DNA of 64,000 nt, from contig CAADTH010000029.1 of NCBI GenBank assembly GCA_900751885.1, positions 77,021-141,020 of the forward strand, in the 5' to 3' direction. Under the pieces are notes generated by a model. That model was not told the DNA's origin and searched no databases. It worked only from the letters and a program-made list of their open reading frames with translations. Positions 8,084 to 17,733 of the stretch are shown one piece after another (position 1 is the first letter of the stretch; each line of letters opens with the position of its first letter). The translations under genes and the position numbers were made by a program. This DNA comes from Clostridia bacterium (lineage in GTDB: Bacteria > Bacillota > Clostridia > UBA1381).

Positions 8084-9418
8084 TTATATTCGCAGAATGC
8101 CAGTTGAGGAGAGCAGAATCAATACCACTACAATTGGTGCAAGATAGCGAATCAGAAAGACCCATATGCCGCCCAAACGAAATTTTATCGTTCCATGATT
8201 GGTGATTTCTCGAATCGCATTTTTCGGTCCCCAGATATATCCGATAAAAATACACATTAAAAAGCCACCGATTGGCATGAGTACATTGGATGCTAGAAAA
8301 TCAAACAAATCAAACACTGTCTTTCCGAACAATTTCACCTCCGCAAGTGCGCCTGTGGAGAGCGCACACGGCACCGCTGCTATCACAACCAGTCCCGAAA
8401 GCAGTGGCACTGCTTTTTTCCTTGGCATATGAAGCTCTTCCGTCACAAAAGATACCATGACCTCCAGCATGGAAATCGAGGAGGTAAGCGCCGCAAACAG
8501 CAGAAGCAAAAAAAACAGAAAACCAAATAATGTACCAAGCGGCATTTTTGAAAAAATCGCGGGAATTGTGATAAATGCAAGTCCAGGTCCCTCTGATGGA
8601 GCAAATCCAAACGAGAAAACTGCAGGCAAAATCGCAAATCCTCCCATCAGCGCGACCATCGTGTCTAAAATGGGGATATACCAGGAGGTTTTTGCAATGT
8701 TCTGTTTCTTATCGATATAGCTTCCATATGTGATTAACGTCCCCATTCCTACGCTTAAGGAGAAAAACACCTGTCCCATCGCGGCAAGCACCACAGACGG
8801 AGTCACCTTCGAAAAATCAGGCTTTAAAAAGAATTCAATTCCCTGTATGGCATTTGGAAGCGTCACCGAACGCACAACCAGCACAATCAAAATGATAAAC
8901 AGCACGGGCATCATGATCTTACTTGCTTTTTCGATTCCGCCGGAAATCCCTCTCCACACGATAACCGCCGTGAGCACAAGAAAAATAAGTTGAAACAGCA
9001 CTGTTTGAATGTCCGACCTTGTAAATGCATTGAAATATTGATCCGATGCGCCCCGAATTCCTCCTGAAACATACGTCAAAAGATATTTAATCGTCCATCC
9101 GCCGACAGCACTGTAAAAGGATAAAATCAAAAACCCTGTTACCACACCGATGATACCGACATGTGCAAATCTTTTGCTGACAGCTCGATAGCTTCCATAT
9201 ACATTTTTTTTCATCGCACGTCCAATGACGATTTCTCCCAATATCATCGTTACACCAATAGAAAATAGAATCGCCAAATAAATCAGCACAAATGCGCCGC
9301 CGCCATTCTTCCCCACTACATAGGGAAACTTCCATAAGTTGCCCAGACCGACCGCCGACCCTGCCGCCGCAAGGACAAAACCAACTCCAGAGCTCCAGGT
9401 ATCCCTTTTCTTTTCCAT
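8084..9418 (-). CDS. Sodium-dependent transporter of the NSS (LeuT) family
   Basis: A 444-residue membrane protein with about 11 hydrophobic segments. The N-terminal signature GFVLAAAGSAVGLGNLWKFP, with the Gly-Asn breaks of transmembrane helix 1, and the helix 6-8 region (SVGMGTLITYGSY, FAALTSSISMLE) identify the NSS family, which takes up amino acids or related amines with sodium. The substrate cannot be read from the sequence. The start at 9418 follows AAGGGGAAATC and shares an A with the stop of the upstream glycosidase gene (TGATG), so translation is coupled. A longer in-frame reading would run into that gene and is rejected. A paralogue lies at 18735-20087. Confidence 0.92.
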   Translation of the reverse strand: MEKKRDTWSSGVGFVLAAAGSAVGLGNLWKFPYVVGKNGGGAFVLIYLAILFSIGVTMILGEIVIGRAMKKNVYGSYRAVSKRFAHVGIIGVVTGFLILSFYSAVGGWTIKYLLTYVSGGIRGASDQYFNAFTRSDIQTVLFQLIFLVLTAVIVWRGISGGIEKASKIMMPVLFIILIVLVVRSVTLPNAIQGIEFFLKPDFSKVTPSVVLAAMGQVFFSLSVGMGTLITYGSYIDKKQNIAKTSWYIPILDTMVALMGGFAILPAVFSFGFAPSEGPGLAFITIPAIFSKMPLGTLFGFLFFLLLLFAALTSSISMLEVMVSFVTEELHMPRKKAVPLLSGLVVIAAVPCALSTGALAEVKLFGKTVFDLFDFLASNVLMPIGGFLMCIFIGYIWGPKNAIREITNHGTIKFRLGGIWVFLIRYLAPIVVVLILLSSTGILRI

Positions 9419-10737
9419 CAGATTTCCCCTTTTATCATTTTCTTGTACCAATACGCCGAATCCTTCATAATTCTGTTTTGTGTCTGATAATCGACATATA
9501 CCAGTCCAAACCGCTTCTGTAATCCCTCTGCCCACTCAAAATTGTCTAAGAGCGACCACAAAAAATATGCTCGCACATCCGTACCATCCTTGATGCACCG
9601 CTCCAGCTGCGCGAGATACTGCCGCAAAAATTCGATTCTCTGGGGGTCGTGTACTTTCCCATCTTCACTAATTATGTCCACATTTGCCATCCCATTTTCT
9701 GTAATCATAATCGGTGTGTGATACCTGTCATAAAAGAATTTTGGTCCCCAATAAAGTGCTTCGGGGGTAATCTCCCAATTCATTGCCGTCTGGGAAAATC
9801 CGGGTGCTGATTGCTTCTGTCCGCTATGACCGATGTATGGTGCAGTATAAATGTTGAGCCCCAAAAAGTCGATTGGCTCTCTGATAATCCGGCAGTCCTC
9901 GTCTGTTATCTTGATATGATAGGTATCAAATGCCTGCCGGATTTCCTTTGGATACCCCAAAAACAGAGGGTCTGTCCACATGGCATTTCCCCAATACTGT
10001 GGATCATATACCCGAAACATCTCTGTGCGTGCCGCATCGATATCTCTCTTTTGGTTACTCGACGGAATCCTCGTCTCCCCAACTGCCGCATACCCGACGG
10101 CAGGCTCTTTTTTCGCGGTTTGACGGATTGCCTGTACTGCCAATCCATGTGCCAGGAGGGAATGGTGCGCACAAATCAAAACCTCCTCCTCAGATAGTCG
10201 AAGCCCGGGCGCATGTGTACCGTCGGCATGTCCCAAACCGATAAAACAAAGCGTTTCGTTGAGAGTCATCCAGTTCGAAACCCGATCGGAAAATAATGCT
10301 ACCAGAGTTTGCGCGTATTCAGCAAACCACTTTGGGCTGTCAGGGTTCAGCCAGCCTCCTCTTCTGTACAAAGCAAGCGGATAGTCCCAATGAAACATCG
10401 TTAGATATGGCTCTATCCCTGCCTCCAGAAGAGAATCAATTAGCTGGTTATAAAAGTCAATTCCTTTTTGATTTATCTTTCCCAAACCATCCGGAAAAAT
10501 ACGCGGCCACGAGACAGAAAAACGGTATGCTCCGATTCCAATTTCCTGCATGAGCCGAATATCCTTCTGATATTCATAATAATGATCACATGCATCCAGT
10601 CCATTCTGTCCGAACGCAACTGTCCCTTTTCTGCGGCAGAACATGTCCCACACAGACTCTCCCCTCTCATCGCTGCCTCCTTCAACCTGATATGCCGCTG
10701 TTGCCGCACCCCATAGAAATTCCTTTGGAAAATTCAT
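9418..10737 (-). CDS. GH1 family beta-glycosidase (beta-glucosidase-like)
   Basis: A 439-residue cytoplasmic glycosidase. The barrel shows FLWGAATAAYQVEGG at the N-terminus, YRFSVSWPRIFPDG, the acid/base motif WMTLNE (usually TFNEP; Leu and Cys flank it here), the nucleophile motif PIMITENGMAN and the final YFLWSLLDNFEWAEGL signature. Both catalytic glutamates are present. The choice of beta-glucoside versus 6-phospho-beta-glucoside is not decided; no PTS gene is nearby. Start: the third of three in-frame ATGs (10737) lies 6 nt after GGGGGAGG; those at 10743 and 10761 are too close to or ahead of the ribosome site. It forms an operon with the NSS transporter. Confidence 0.93.
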   Translation of the reverse strand: MNFPKEFLWGAATAAYQVEGGSDERGESVWDMFCRRKGTVAFGQNGLDACDHYYEYQKDIRLMQEIGIGAYRFSVSWPRIFPDGLGKINQKGIDFYNQLIDSLLEAGIEPYLTMFHWDYPLALYRRGGWLNPDSPKWFAEYAQTLVALFSDRVSNWMTLNETLCFIGLGHADGTHAPGLRLSEEEVLICAHHSLLAHGLAVQAIRQTAKKEPAVGYAAVGETRIPSSNQKRDIDAARTEMFRVYDPQYWGNAMWTDPLFLGYPKEIRQAFDTYHIKITDEDCRIIREPIDFLGLNIYTAPYIGHSGQKQSAPGFSQTAMNWEITPEALYWGPKFFYDRYHTPIMITENGMANVDIISEDGKVHDPQRIEFLRQYLAQLERCIKDGTDVRAYFLWSLLDNFEWAEGLQKRFGLVYVDYQTQNRIMKDSAYWYKKMIKGEI

Positions 10738-10770
10738 CGACATCCTCCCCCATTTTGTCATTTATTTTCT

Positions 10771-10799
10771 ATTATATCCTGTTTTCATATGAAAGTGAA
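10771..10799 (-). promoter_or_regulatory. Promoter of the GH1-NSS operon
   Basis: TTCACT (10794-10799), 17 bp, TATAAT (10771-10776) on the minus strand, 34 bp before the GH1 start. Confidence 0.65.
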
Positions 10800-10817
10800 T
10801 CCAAAATTCTTTTTTAC

Positions 10818-10846
10818 TTGCTATTTTTCTTATTCTTTATTATAAT
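10818..10846 (+). promoter_or_regulatory. Promoter of the cell-wall polymer operon
   Basis: TTGCTA (10818-10823), 17 bp, TATAAT (10841-10846), about 48 bp before the first glycosyltransferase. It diverges from the GH1 promoter 19 bp away. No other promoter is evident up to the terminator at 20088. Confidence 0.7.
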
Positions 10847-10893
10847 ATAGGTTATATTATTATGTCTATATGAAACGATTGGGGGTTCATCCT

Positions 10894-12021
10894 ATGAAGC
10901 AAGGCTGTAGAGTCCTTCTCTCTTTGATGCAACTAAATATAGGTGGTGCGGAAACACATGTGGTGGAGCTGGCAAAAGAGCTCTCCCGAAGAGGATACAC
11001 GGTCATCGTCACATCCAAAGGCGGTGTATACACAAGCGAGCTCGCCGAAGCAGGAATCAAACACTACGCGGTACCACTTCAGAATAAAAATCCGATTAAT
11101 ATGCTCAAGGCATACGGTACACTGAAAAAAATTATTATCAATGAGAAAATCAATCTTGTTCATTCCCATGCGCGCATTCCATCCTTCATTCTTGGAAAAC
11201 TTCACCGGCGGATGAAATTTCCGTTTGTAACGACTGCGCACTGGGTATTTTCGACAAAGTATGGATTGAAATATTTGACAGACTGGGGACAAAAAACGAT
11301 TGCTGTCAGCGAAGATATCAAAACCTATTTGATGGACAATTATCACGTTCCCGAAGCAGACATCACTGTCACAATCAATGGAATCGATACAGATAAATTT
11401 TCTCCTTTGCTGGATACCGACCAAATTCAGGCATCCCTAGGGCTCCAACCGGAGGATAATTGTATTACTTATGTGAGCCGTATGGACGAGGACCGCTCTC
11501 TGGTTGCAAAACAGCTTCTTTCTATTGTGCCAGAGCTCGACAGCAAAATCGACCATTTGAAGGTTATTCTTGTTGGCGGCGGAAATGATTTTGATGCTGT
11601 CTCTTCCCTTGCGAAAAACATCAATGATACGCTTGGACGCGATGCTGTCATCCTTACAGGGGCGCGCACAGATATCAATCAGCTTGTGGGCGTCTGTAAG
11701 CTCTTTGTCGGTGTAAGCCGTGCGGCGCTCGAGGCAATGGCGGCGGAAAAGGCGACCATCATTGCCGGAAATGAAGGCTATATCGGTTTGTTTGGCAAAG
11801 ATAAGCTTGATGTAGCGGTAGATACGAATTTTTGTTGTCGTGGCTGTCCTGCCTCCACACCGGAGAGTTTAAAGGAGGATATCCTCACCTTTTTCTCGCT
11901 GTCTGAGGAGAAACAAAAAAACCTTGGGGAATATGGAAGAAATCTGATTAAAACAAACTATTCAGTGGCAAAAATGACTGATGACACCATTCGTGTTTAT
12001 AACAGTGTATTAAAGCAGTAA
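10894..12021 (+). CDS. GT4-type glycosyltransferase
   Basis: A 375-residue GT-B-fold transferase. The N-terminal half has LNIGGAETHVVELAKEL, typical of GT4 enzymes, and VHSHARIPSFI. The C-terminal half has TINGIDTDKF, TYVSRMDEDR and a donor-site region ending in ALEAMAAEK. It probably adds a sugar to an undecaprenyl-linked glycan at the inner membrane face; donor and acceptor are unknown. A CCRGC cluster near residue 310 is unusual for the family. The start is at 10894, 8 nt after GGGGG; an upstream ATG at 10870 has no ribosome site. It is the first gene of the csaB-murJ operon. Confidence 0.85.
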   Translation: MKQGCRVLLSLMQLNIGGAETHVVELAKELSRRGYTVIVTSKGGVYTSELAEAGIKHYAVPLQNKNPINMLKAYGTLKKIIINEKINLVHSHARIPSFILGKLHRRMKFPFVTTAHWVFSTKYGLKYLTDWGQKTIAVSEDIKTYLMDNYHVPEADITVTINGIDTDKFSPLLDTDQIQASLGLQPEDNCITYVSRMDEDRSLVAKQLLSIVPELDSKIDHLKVILVGGGNDFDAVSSLAKNINDTLGRDAVILTGARTDINQLVGVCKLFVGVSRAALEAMAAEKATIIAGNEGYIGLFGKDKLDVAVDTNFCCRGCPASTPESLKEDILTFFSLSEEKQKNLGEYGRNLIKTNYSVAKMTDDTIRVYNSVLKQ

Positions 12022-12034
12022 AGGAGGGCTATAG

Positions 12035-13165
12035 ATGGATCAAGTTTTGATTTCCGGATATTATGGCTTTAAAAACAGCGGCGATGACGCTCTCCTTCTA
12101 TCAATTATCGAGGATTTGAAAAAACAGAAACCGGATTTGAACATTGTGGTGCTCTCCTCCAACCCAAAGGAGACAAGCGCTGTGTATGGAGTAAAATCCA
12201 TTAACCGCTACAATCCGTTCTCTGTCATTGGGGCCATGCTATCGTCTGATATGCTTATCTCTGGCGGCGGCACGCTGATTCAGGACGGAACCAGCACAAA
12301 ATCTCTGTTTTACTATTTGAGTGTCATCTCTCTTGCCCATTTTTTCCGCCTGAAAATCATGCTGTATTCCAACGGAATCGGTCCGCTTTCTCGCGGAAAA
12401 AATATTGAGCGCACGAGAAAAGTATTAAATAAAGTAGACCTGATTACCCTGCGCGACCAATCATCCTACGACGAACTGTCGCGCATTGGTGTGGACAAGC
12501 CCGATGTGGTTTTGACTGCCGATCCGGCGTTCACGCTTGCTGCCTCATCCGAACAGGCGGCAAAGGATGTCCTCTCTCAATACGGCGTGGACTTTTCCAA
12601 ACCGCTTTTGTGCATTTCTGTACGGGACTGGAATATGGTAAAGGATGATTTTGAGGATGTCATTGCGGATGCAGTCTCTTATGCGGCAAATCAGTATGGA
12701 TTTTATCCAGTGTTTTTGCCGATGCAACCTTCAAAGGACGTTGAAATCTCCAAACGGATTGCAAAAAAGCTTTCCTGCCCTGCCTCTGTCATAGAAAAAG
12801 CGTATTCAAATGCTTTGACTCTCGGCATGATCCGATATATGAGCCTCTGTATCGGAATGCGGCTTCACAGTTTAATCTATTCTGCAAGCCAGTGCGTTCC
12901 GCTGATTGGTCTGGTATATGACCCAAAAATCAATGGCTGTATGGATTATATGGGACAAAATTTGTATTATGATGTGGAGCTTTTGTCAAAGGGTGATTTG
13001 GAACACTCGATAGATACCGTTATGAATGACTATGATGGTGTCAGGGAAACGCTCCGCACCCGCGTAGCCAATCTGCAGAAAAAGGCACAGTTAAATGCAA
13101 CGTATGCCGTCAGCTTATTAGAAAAGAAAGAAACAGGAGTGCAAAGCAGTGGAACAAGCAAATAA
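12035..13165 (+). CDS. csaB: Polysaccharide pyruvyl transferase CsaB
   Basis: A 376-residue protein of the pyruvyl-transferase family. It adds a pyruvate ketal to a sugar of the secondary cell-wall polymer, the ligand that SLH domains bind. Signatures are ISGYYGFKNSGDDALLLSII, LISGGGTLIQDGTSTKSLFYY, SNGIGPL, the ADPAFTL segment and the late CIGMRLHSLIYSA and GLVYDPKI. The ribosome site AAAGGAGGG is 7 nt upstream. It ends 17 bp inside murJ. Its substrate in this strain is presumably made by the flanking glycosyltransferases. A likely client is the SLH protein at 46958-49381. Confidence 0.93.
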   Translation: MDQVLISGYYGFKNSGDDALLLSIIEDLKKQKPDLNIVVLSSNPKETSAVYGVKSINRYNPFSVIGAMLSSDMLISGGGTLIQDGTSTKSLFYYLSVISLAHFFRLKIMLYSNGIGPLSRGKNIERTRKVLNKVDLITLRDQSSYDELSRIGVDKPDVVLTADPAFTLAASSEQAAKDVLSQYGVDFSKPLLCISVRDWNMVKDDFEDVIADAVSYAANQYGFYPVFLPMQPSKDVEISKRIAKKLSCPASVIEKAYSNALTLGMIRYMSLCIGMRLHSLIYSASQCVPLIGLVYDPKINGCMDYMGQNLYYDVELLSKGDLEHSIDTVMNDYDGVRETLRTRVANLQKKAQLNATYAVSLLEKKETGVQSSGTSK

Positions 13166-14711
13166 AATGTTAAAAACCGCAAGTTTTATGGCAATCGCCA
13201 CACTGCTTGCCAAACTATGCGGTATGGCGAGAGATATGCTCATTGCAAGCTTTTATGGAAGCGGTATTCAGGCAACTGCTTTCATGACTGCAACAAAGCT
13301 GCCTACCACACTATTTGATATTGTTATCGGCGGAGTAATTTCAGCAACCTTTATCCCAGTATTCAATACAGTTATGCAAAAGGATTCAAAGCAAGAGGCT
13401 GTTAAGTTTGCAAACAAATTCATTACAATGGTATTTTTCATTACTATCTTAATTACCATTGTCGGCATCACCTTTTCAAGCCCTTTGATTTCCATTCTGG
13501 CACCAGGGATTGATGCCGAGACACACGAGCTGGCGCGTCAGCTATCCAATATCATGTTTCCGATGATTATCTTTACAGGATTGGCGTTTTCCTTTGTTGG
13601 AATCCTGCAGTCATTTGGGGAATATAATATTCCTTCTATCATCAGCCTCATCTCAAACGTAGCTATCATTTTGTATTTTGTGCTGTTCGGAAACCGGTTT
13701 GGCGTAAAAGGTCTTGCAGTGACAATGCTGGTTGCATGGAGCTTACAGGTCATCGTACAGATTCCTTCCCTTTATAAATTTAAATTTCGCTTCAGACCAA
13801 ATTTTCACCTGAATGACCCAAACATCAAGCACGCGCTTCTTCTTGCCCTGCCGATGCTGGTCAGTACCTGGGTACAGCCGCTTTACTCCTTTGTCAACAC
13901 TCGAATTGCCTCAGGAATTGCGAATGGAAGTGCAATTGCGCTTTTGGAATACTCAAACAGATTGTATATTATCGTGGTAGGTGTATTCTCCTTTGTTGTG
14001 ACAAACCTCATTTATCCAAAGCTGTCGCGCGCCAACGCGGCTGGCGATAAGGATTCTGCGAAGGGACTTATTGTCACATCGCTCAAATCAATTGCAATTG
14101 TGATACTTCCGCTTATGGCTGGCTTTATTATTCTTTCGAAGCCAATCATCAGCATTATCTATGGACATGGCAAATTTACACCTTCCGACATCTCCATGGC
14201 ATCTATCGCACTGGCATGTTACTCCTTTGGTATGCTTGGAATGGCAGTCAACGAAATTTTAAGTAAATCTCTGTTTTCCATGCAAAATTCCAAAGTCCCA
14301 ATGATTACAGCAATCTGCAGTATGGTGGTCAATATCATCCTTGCTTACACACTATCGCATTTTATCGGTATCGGCGGCTTGGCTTTGGCGTCCGCGGGAG
14401 GCTCAACAGTCAACGCGATTATGAATTACCTGTTTATGAAAAAACATCATAAAAAATTATTTACAAAACAGGACGTAATCAGTATTCTAAAAACTGTACT
14501 ATGTGCACTGATCATGGCGGCAGCAGTATTCTTTTTCTATCGGTTTCTTGCTGTCCGTCTGCCGGATACAAAGCTCGGCAGCCTGATTATTGGCGGAAGC
14601 TGTGCGGCAGTTGGAGTAGTGGTATATGGAATCTCCTGCTATGTGATTGGTGTCACAGAAATCAAAAATCTTGTCAATGGATTCTTTCAAAAAATAACGT
14701 CCCGGTCGTAA
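13149..14711 (+). CDS. murJ: MurJ/MviN-family lipid-linked glycan flippase
   Basis: A 520-residue protein with about 14 hydrophobic helices. The start LLAKLCGMARDMLIASFYG and the LPTTLFD segment match MurJ/MviN, the MOP-superfamily flippase. Inside this wall-polymer operon it may flip the polymer's lipid-linked repeat unit rather than, or as well as, lipid II. The start codon is GTG at 13149, 10 nt after CAGGAG, overlapping csaB by 17 bp; an ATG at 13167 is the alternative. Confidence 0.88.
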   Translation: MEQANKMLKTASFMAIATLLAKLCGMARDMLIASFYGSGIQATAFMTATKLPTTLFDIVIGGVISATFIPVFNTVMQKDSKQEAVKFANKFITMVFFITILITIVGITFSSPLISILAPGIDAETHELARQLSNIMFPMIIFTGLAFSFVGILQSFGEYNIPSIISLISNVAIILYFVLFGNRFGVKGLAVTMLVAWSLQVIVQIPSLYKFKFRFRPNFHLNDPNIKHALLLALPMLVSTWVQPLYSFVNTRIASGIANGSAIALLEYSNRLYIIVVGVFSFVVTNLIYPKLSRANAAGDKDSAKGLIVTSLKSIAIVILPLMAGFIILSKPIISIIYGHGKFTPSDISMASIALACYSFGMLGMAVNEILSKSLFSMQNSKVPMITAICSMVVNIILAYTLSHFIGIGGLALASAGGSTVNAIMNYLFMKKHHKKLFTKQDVISILKTVLCALIMAAAVFFFYRFLAVRLPDTKLGSLIIGGSCAAVGVVVYGISCYVIGVTEIKNLVNGFFQKITSRS

Positions 14712-14732
14712 GCCGGCAGATTGGAGGGTTTT

Positions 14733-16628
14733 ATGCAAAGCGTCATTCTATCTTTTTTTCAGCACCTTGCGCTTTCTTTTTGGACCTTGTTTCAAAAAAG
14801 CGGTACATACAAGCTGTTTTTGAAGATTTACAACGCAGTAGCCGCTTCCTTTAACAGCAGCTTTTTGGTCAACTGGTTTAAACAGGATGCGGATACAGAC
14901 GCAATTTCATCTGGAAGCGTACTTTATAGGATATTACATTCGCCATTTACCTTTTTTGCATTTCTTCAAAGAACCGTTGGGCGCCACCTGCAAAAAATGA
15001 TTCAGCAGAGTGTGATTTTAGGGCTTTGCCGAACAGCTCTACATAATATGCTCGCACTCAACACCAGATTTTTTGGCGTTCTACTTTTGGGAACTTCTCT
15101 GGGCTACTGTGCGGCAAAATTTGTTTTGAGCAGCTCTTACAATATCATTGCGATTTTGTGCGGTATCATCGGTCTCATTCTATGTGTGTTTAACTGGAAT
15201 ATCACATCGTTTCTTTCATCGAGCGGTATCAAGGTTTTGTTTGAAAAACTGACAGGACTTGAACTGTCCTTTGATTTTTTCAGCAAAAAGGAAACCACTG
15301 GCAAGACTCGTTTGATTCTTGCCGCCCTATGTGGACTTGCGACGGGTGTTTTAATGACAAAAATGCTGCTTTTCGCGGCAGTTCCATTTGCAATCGGTGC
15401 AGTGTTTACCGTGCTGTACGCTCCTATCACGGGTGTATTTTTTGCAGTATTTGCCGCACCTTTCGTGCCAACAATGGCACTGGCAGGCTTATGTGCACTG
15501 ACACTTGTCTCCCTCTTTGTCAAAAGCCTGACGACCCCAGACTTCCGCTGGAAGTTTGATGGTATGGGACTTGCTCTGTTACTCCTGCTTGCCATTTTCC
15601 TCATCAGTGTATTCACTTCCTTTGCTCCAAAAAGCAGCTTGGGTGTATTATTGATTTACTTTATCTTTATGACCTTTTACTTTGTTATCATCAATACAGT
15701 CGAGACAAAAAAACAGCTGTATGGGCTTTTGAAAGTCTTTGTCATTGCGGGTGCATTCGTTGCACTGTATGGAGTAATGCAGTATCTGTTCGGCTGGAAT
15801 ACAAATAACGCGTGGATTGATGAAAATATGTTCGAAGAAGCAACTATGCGCGTCTATTCCACACTTGAAAATCCAAATGTACTGGGTGAGTATTTACTCC
15901 TTGTTCTGCCGGTATGTGCTGTGTTCTTCTGGAACTACAAGAAAAATGAGCTTCCAAAATGGATTTATGGAATTATTTTTGTTCTCCTTGCAGGCTGTCT
16001 GATTCTCACGCAGTCGCGCGGATGTTGGCTGGGCTTTATCCTGGCAGTCGCAGTATTTGTCTCCTTTGCCAACGGCAAGCTGTGGGGGCTTTTGCCGATT
16101 GCAATCGCGATTTTGCCGTTTGTCATTCCTGATACCATGGTTGCACGCTTTTCCAGTATCGGCAATATGGAGGACTCCTCCACCTCGTACCGAGTATTCA
16201 TCTGGTTCGGAACACTCGCTATGCTGAAGGATTTCTGGATTGGCGGCATTGGCATGGGAGAGGCGGCATTTAACAGCGTATATCCGTTTTACTCCTATAA
16301 TGCCATTGTAGCGCCGCATTCCCACAACCTGTATCTTCAGCTGGTTGTCGGTTCAGGCGTGGCGGCACTGGCGGTGTTTATTGCGCTTGCAGTCATTTTT
16401 ATCAAAAAAATGATTGTGACAAGACAATATCACAAGAAAAATTCCTTGCCGTCCTTAATGGCGCTTGCGTTTATCAGCGGACTTTTGGGGTTCCTTCTCC
16501 AGAGTATGTTTGACTATACCTTTTATAATTACCGCGTCATGGCAATGTTCTTTATGTTCCTTGCATTCGGCATGGCACTCAAATATGTAGAAAAGAAAGC
16601 AGGTGAGAGCAATGCATCATATCGTTGA
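14733..16628 (+). CDS. O-antigen ligase/polymerase-like membrane protein
   Basis: A 631-residue membrane protein. The first 120 residues are weakly hydrophobic and of unknown role; about ten transmembrane helices follow. The Wzy/O-antigen ligase signature lies in the second half: LENPNVLGEYLLLVLPV, LILTQSRGCWLGFILAV and, after a long extracytoplasmic loop, APHSHNLYLQLVVGSG with its conserved His. Such proteins polymerise or transfer lipid-linked glycan at the outer membrane face. The start ATG at 14733 follows TTGGAGGG; the in-frame TTG at 14721 is part of that ribosome site. It overlaps the next gene by 17 bp. Confidence 0.85.
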   Translation: MQSVILSFFQHLALSFWTLFQKSGTYKLFLKIYNAVAASFNSSFLVNWFKQDADTDAISSGSVLYRILHSPFTFFAFLQRTVGRHLQKMIQQSVILGLCRTALHNMLALNTRFFGVLLLGTSLGYCAAKFVLSSSYNIIAILCGIIGLILCVFNWNITSFLSSSGIKVLFEKLTGLELSFDFFSKKETTGKTRLILAALCGLATGVLMTKMLLFAAVPFAIGAVFTVLYAPITGVFFAVFAAPFVPTMALAGLCALTLVSLFVKSLTTPDFRWKFDGMGLALLLLLAIFLISVFTSFAPKSSLGVLLIYFIFMTFYFVIINTVETKKQLYGLLKVFVIAGAFVALYGVMQYLFGWNTNNAWIDENMFEEATMRVYSTLENPNVLGEYLLLVLPVCAVFFWNYKKNELPKWIYGIIFVLLAGCLILTQSRGCWLGFILAVAVFVSFANGKLWGLLPIAIAILPFVIPDTMVARFSSIGNMEDSSTSYRVFIWFGTLAMLKDFWIGGIGMGEAAFNSVYPFYSYNAIVAPHSHNLYLQLVVGSGVAALAVFIALAVIFIKKMIVTRQYHKKNSLPSLMALAFISGLLGFLLQSMFDYTFYNYRVMAMFFMFLAFGMALKYVEKKAGESNASYR

Positions 16629-17733
16629 GGTATCCAGTGACACCAACATCGGTGGCGCAGGTCGCTGCCTTTTGACACTGCTTGCCCACTTTGACCGAAA
16701 AAAGTTTCACATCACTGTGATTCTGCCCAAAAAAAGTCTGCTGAAGCCACAGGTCGAGGCATTGGGTGTACCCGTTTATGAAGTGGATGAAATCGCAGAA
16801 AAATCTCTCAGCTGGAAGGCTGTATCCGCACTCAGGCGCCTGTTCCGCCAGTTAAAACCCGATTTAGTACATACGCATGCCAGCATGTCGGCGCGGATTG
16901 CAGCAAAATTGGCAGGTACAAAAATCGTCTATACCCGCCATAGTGTGTTCCCTCCTTCCAAAGTGCTTTCTACCTTCCCCGGCAAGCAAATCAATGGCAT
17001 CATCAATAACTATCTAAGTGACGGCATTATCGCAGTTGCCGAAGCAGCAAAGGACAATCTCACCGCCACAGGAATAAGCGCGAAAAAAATCACGGTAATC
17101 CTAAACGGTGTGGAACCGCTAACGCCCGCCGGCTTAGAGGAAAAAAAACAGTTGAAAAAACGGTTTGATGTCCGTCCGGAGGAAAATGTCGTCTCCATTG
17201 TAGCACGTCTTGAGGATATCAAAGGGCATGATTATTTTATTGACGCTGCCAAGCGCGTTCTGGAAGAGCTTCCGAACGTCAAATTCCTGATTGCGGGAAC
17301 TGGCTCCTATGAAGCACATCTGCACCAAAAGGTGTCAGACTTACATTTAGAAAAAAATGTCCTATTCACTGGTTTTATCAAGGATGTCGATAAACTGATG
17401 TCAATTACCGATATTCAGGCGAATGCCTCCTATGGAACAGAAGCGACGAGTCTGGCTCTTTTAGAGGGCATGAGTCTTGGTGTGCCGGCTGTTGTGTCTG
17501 ATTTTGGAGGAAATCCGGGTGTCATCAAGGATGGAAAAAATGGTCTGATTGTCCCAAAGCAAAACGCCGAGGCTTTGGCAAATGGGATTTTAAAGCTTTT
17601 GACAGATGCAGAATTATATGATAAGACAAGTCAGGGCGCGAAAAAAATCTTTTCTGAACAATTTACTGCCGAGGCAATGACAAAACATACAGAACATCTT
17701 TATTCTACAATATTGGGAGGAACCAAGCAATGA
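16612..17733 (+). CDS. GT4-type glycosyltransferase
   Basis: A 373-residue GT-B enzyme. The N-terminal HHIVEVSSDTNIGGAGRCLL and PDLVHTHASMSARIA, the IVARLEDIKGHDYFIDAA stretch and the donor site EATSLALLEGMSLGVPAVVS (EX7E) define GT4. It is probably the second sugar transferase of the wall-polymer pathway. The start at 16612 has AGGTGA 5 nt upstream inside the ligase gene; a GTG at 16603 is a less likely start. It ends with a 4-bp ATGA overlap with the first DUF4330 gene. Confidence 0.9.
   Translation: MHHIVEVSSDTNIGGAGRCLLTLLAHFDRKKFHITVILPKKSLLKPQVEALGVPVYEVDEIAEKSLSWKAVSALRRLFRQLKPDLVHTHASMSARIAAKLAGTKIVYTRHSVFPPSKVLSTFPGKQINGIINNYLSDGIIAVAEAAKDNLTATGISAKKITVILNGVEPLTPAGLEEKKQLKKRFDVRPEENVVSIVARLEDIKGHDYFIDAAKRVLEELPNVKFLIAGTGSYEAHLHQKVSDLHLEKNVLFTGFIKDVDKLMSITDIQANASYGTEATSLALLEGMSLGVPAVVSDFGGNPGVIKDGKNGLIVPKQNAEALANGILKLLTDAELYDKTSQGAKKIFSEQFTAEAMTKHTEHLYSTILGGTKQ

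Noticed and set aside
9419..9535. An N-terminal extension of the NSS transporter into the GH1 gene.
   Set aside because: The family N-terminus begins just before GFVLAAAG; ATG 9418 has AAGGGG and couples to the upstream stop.
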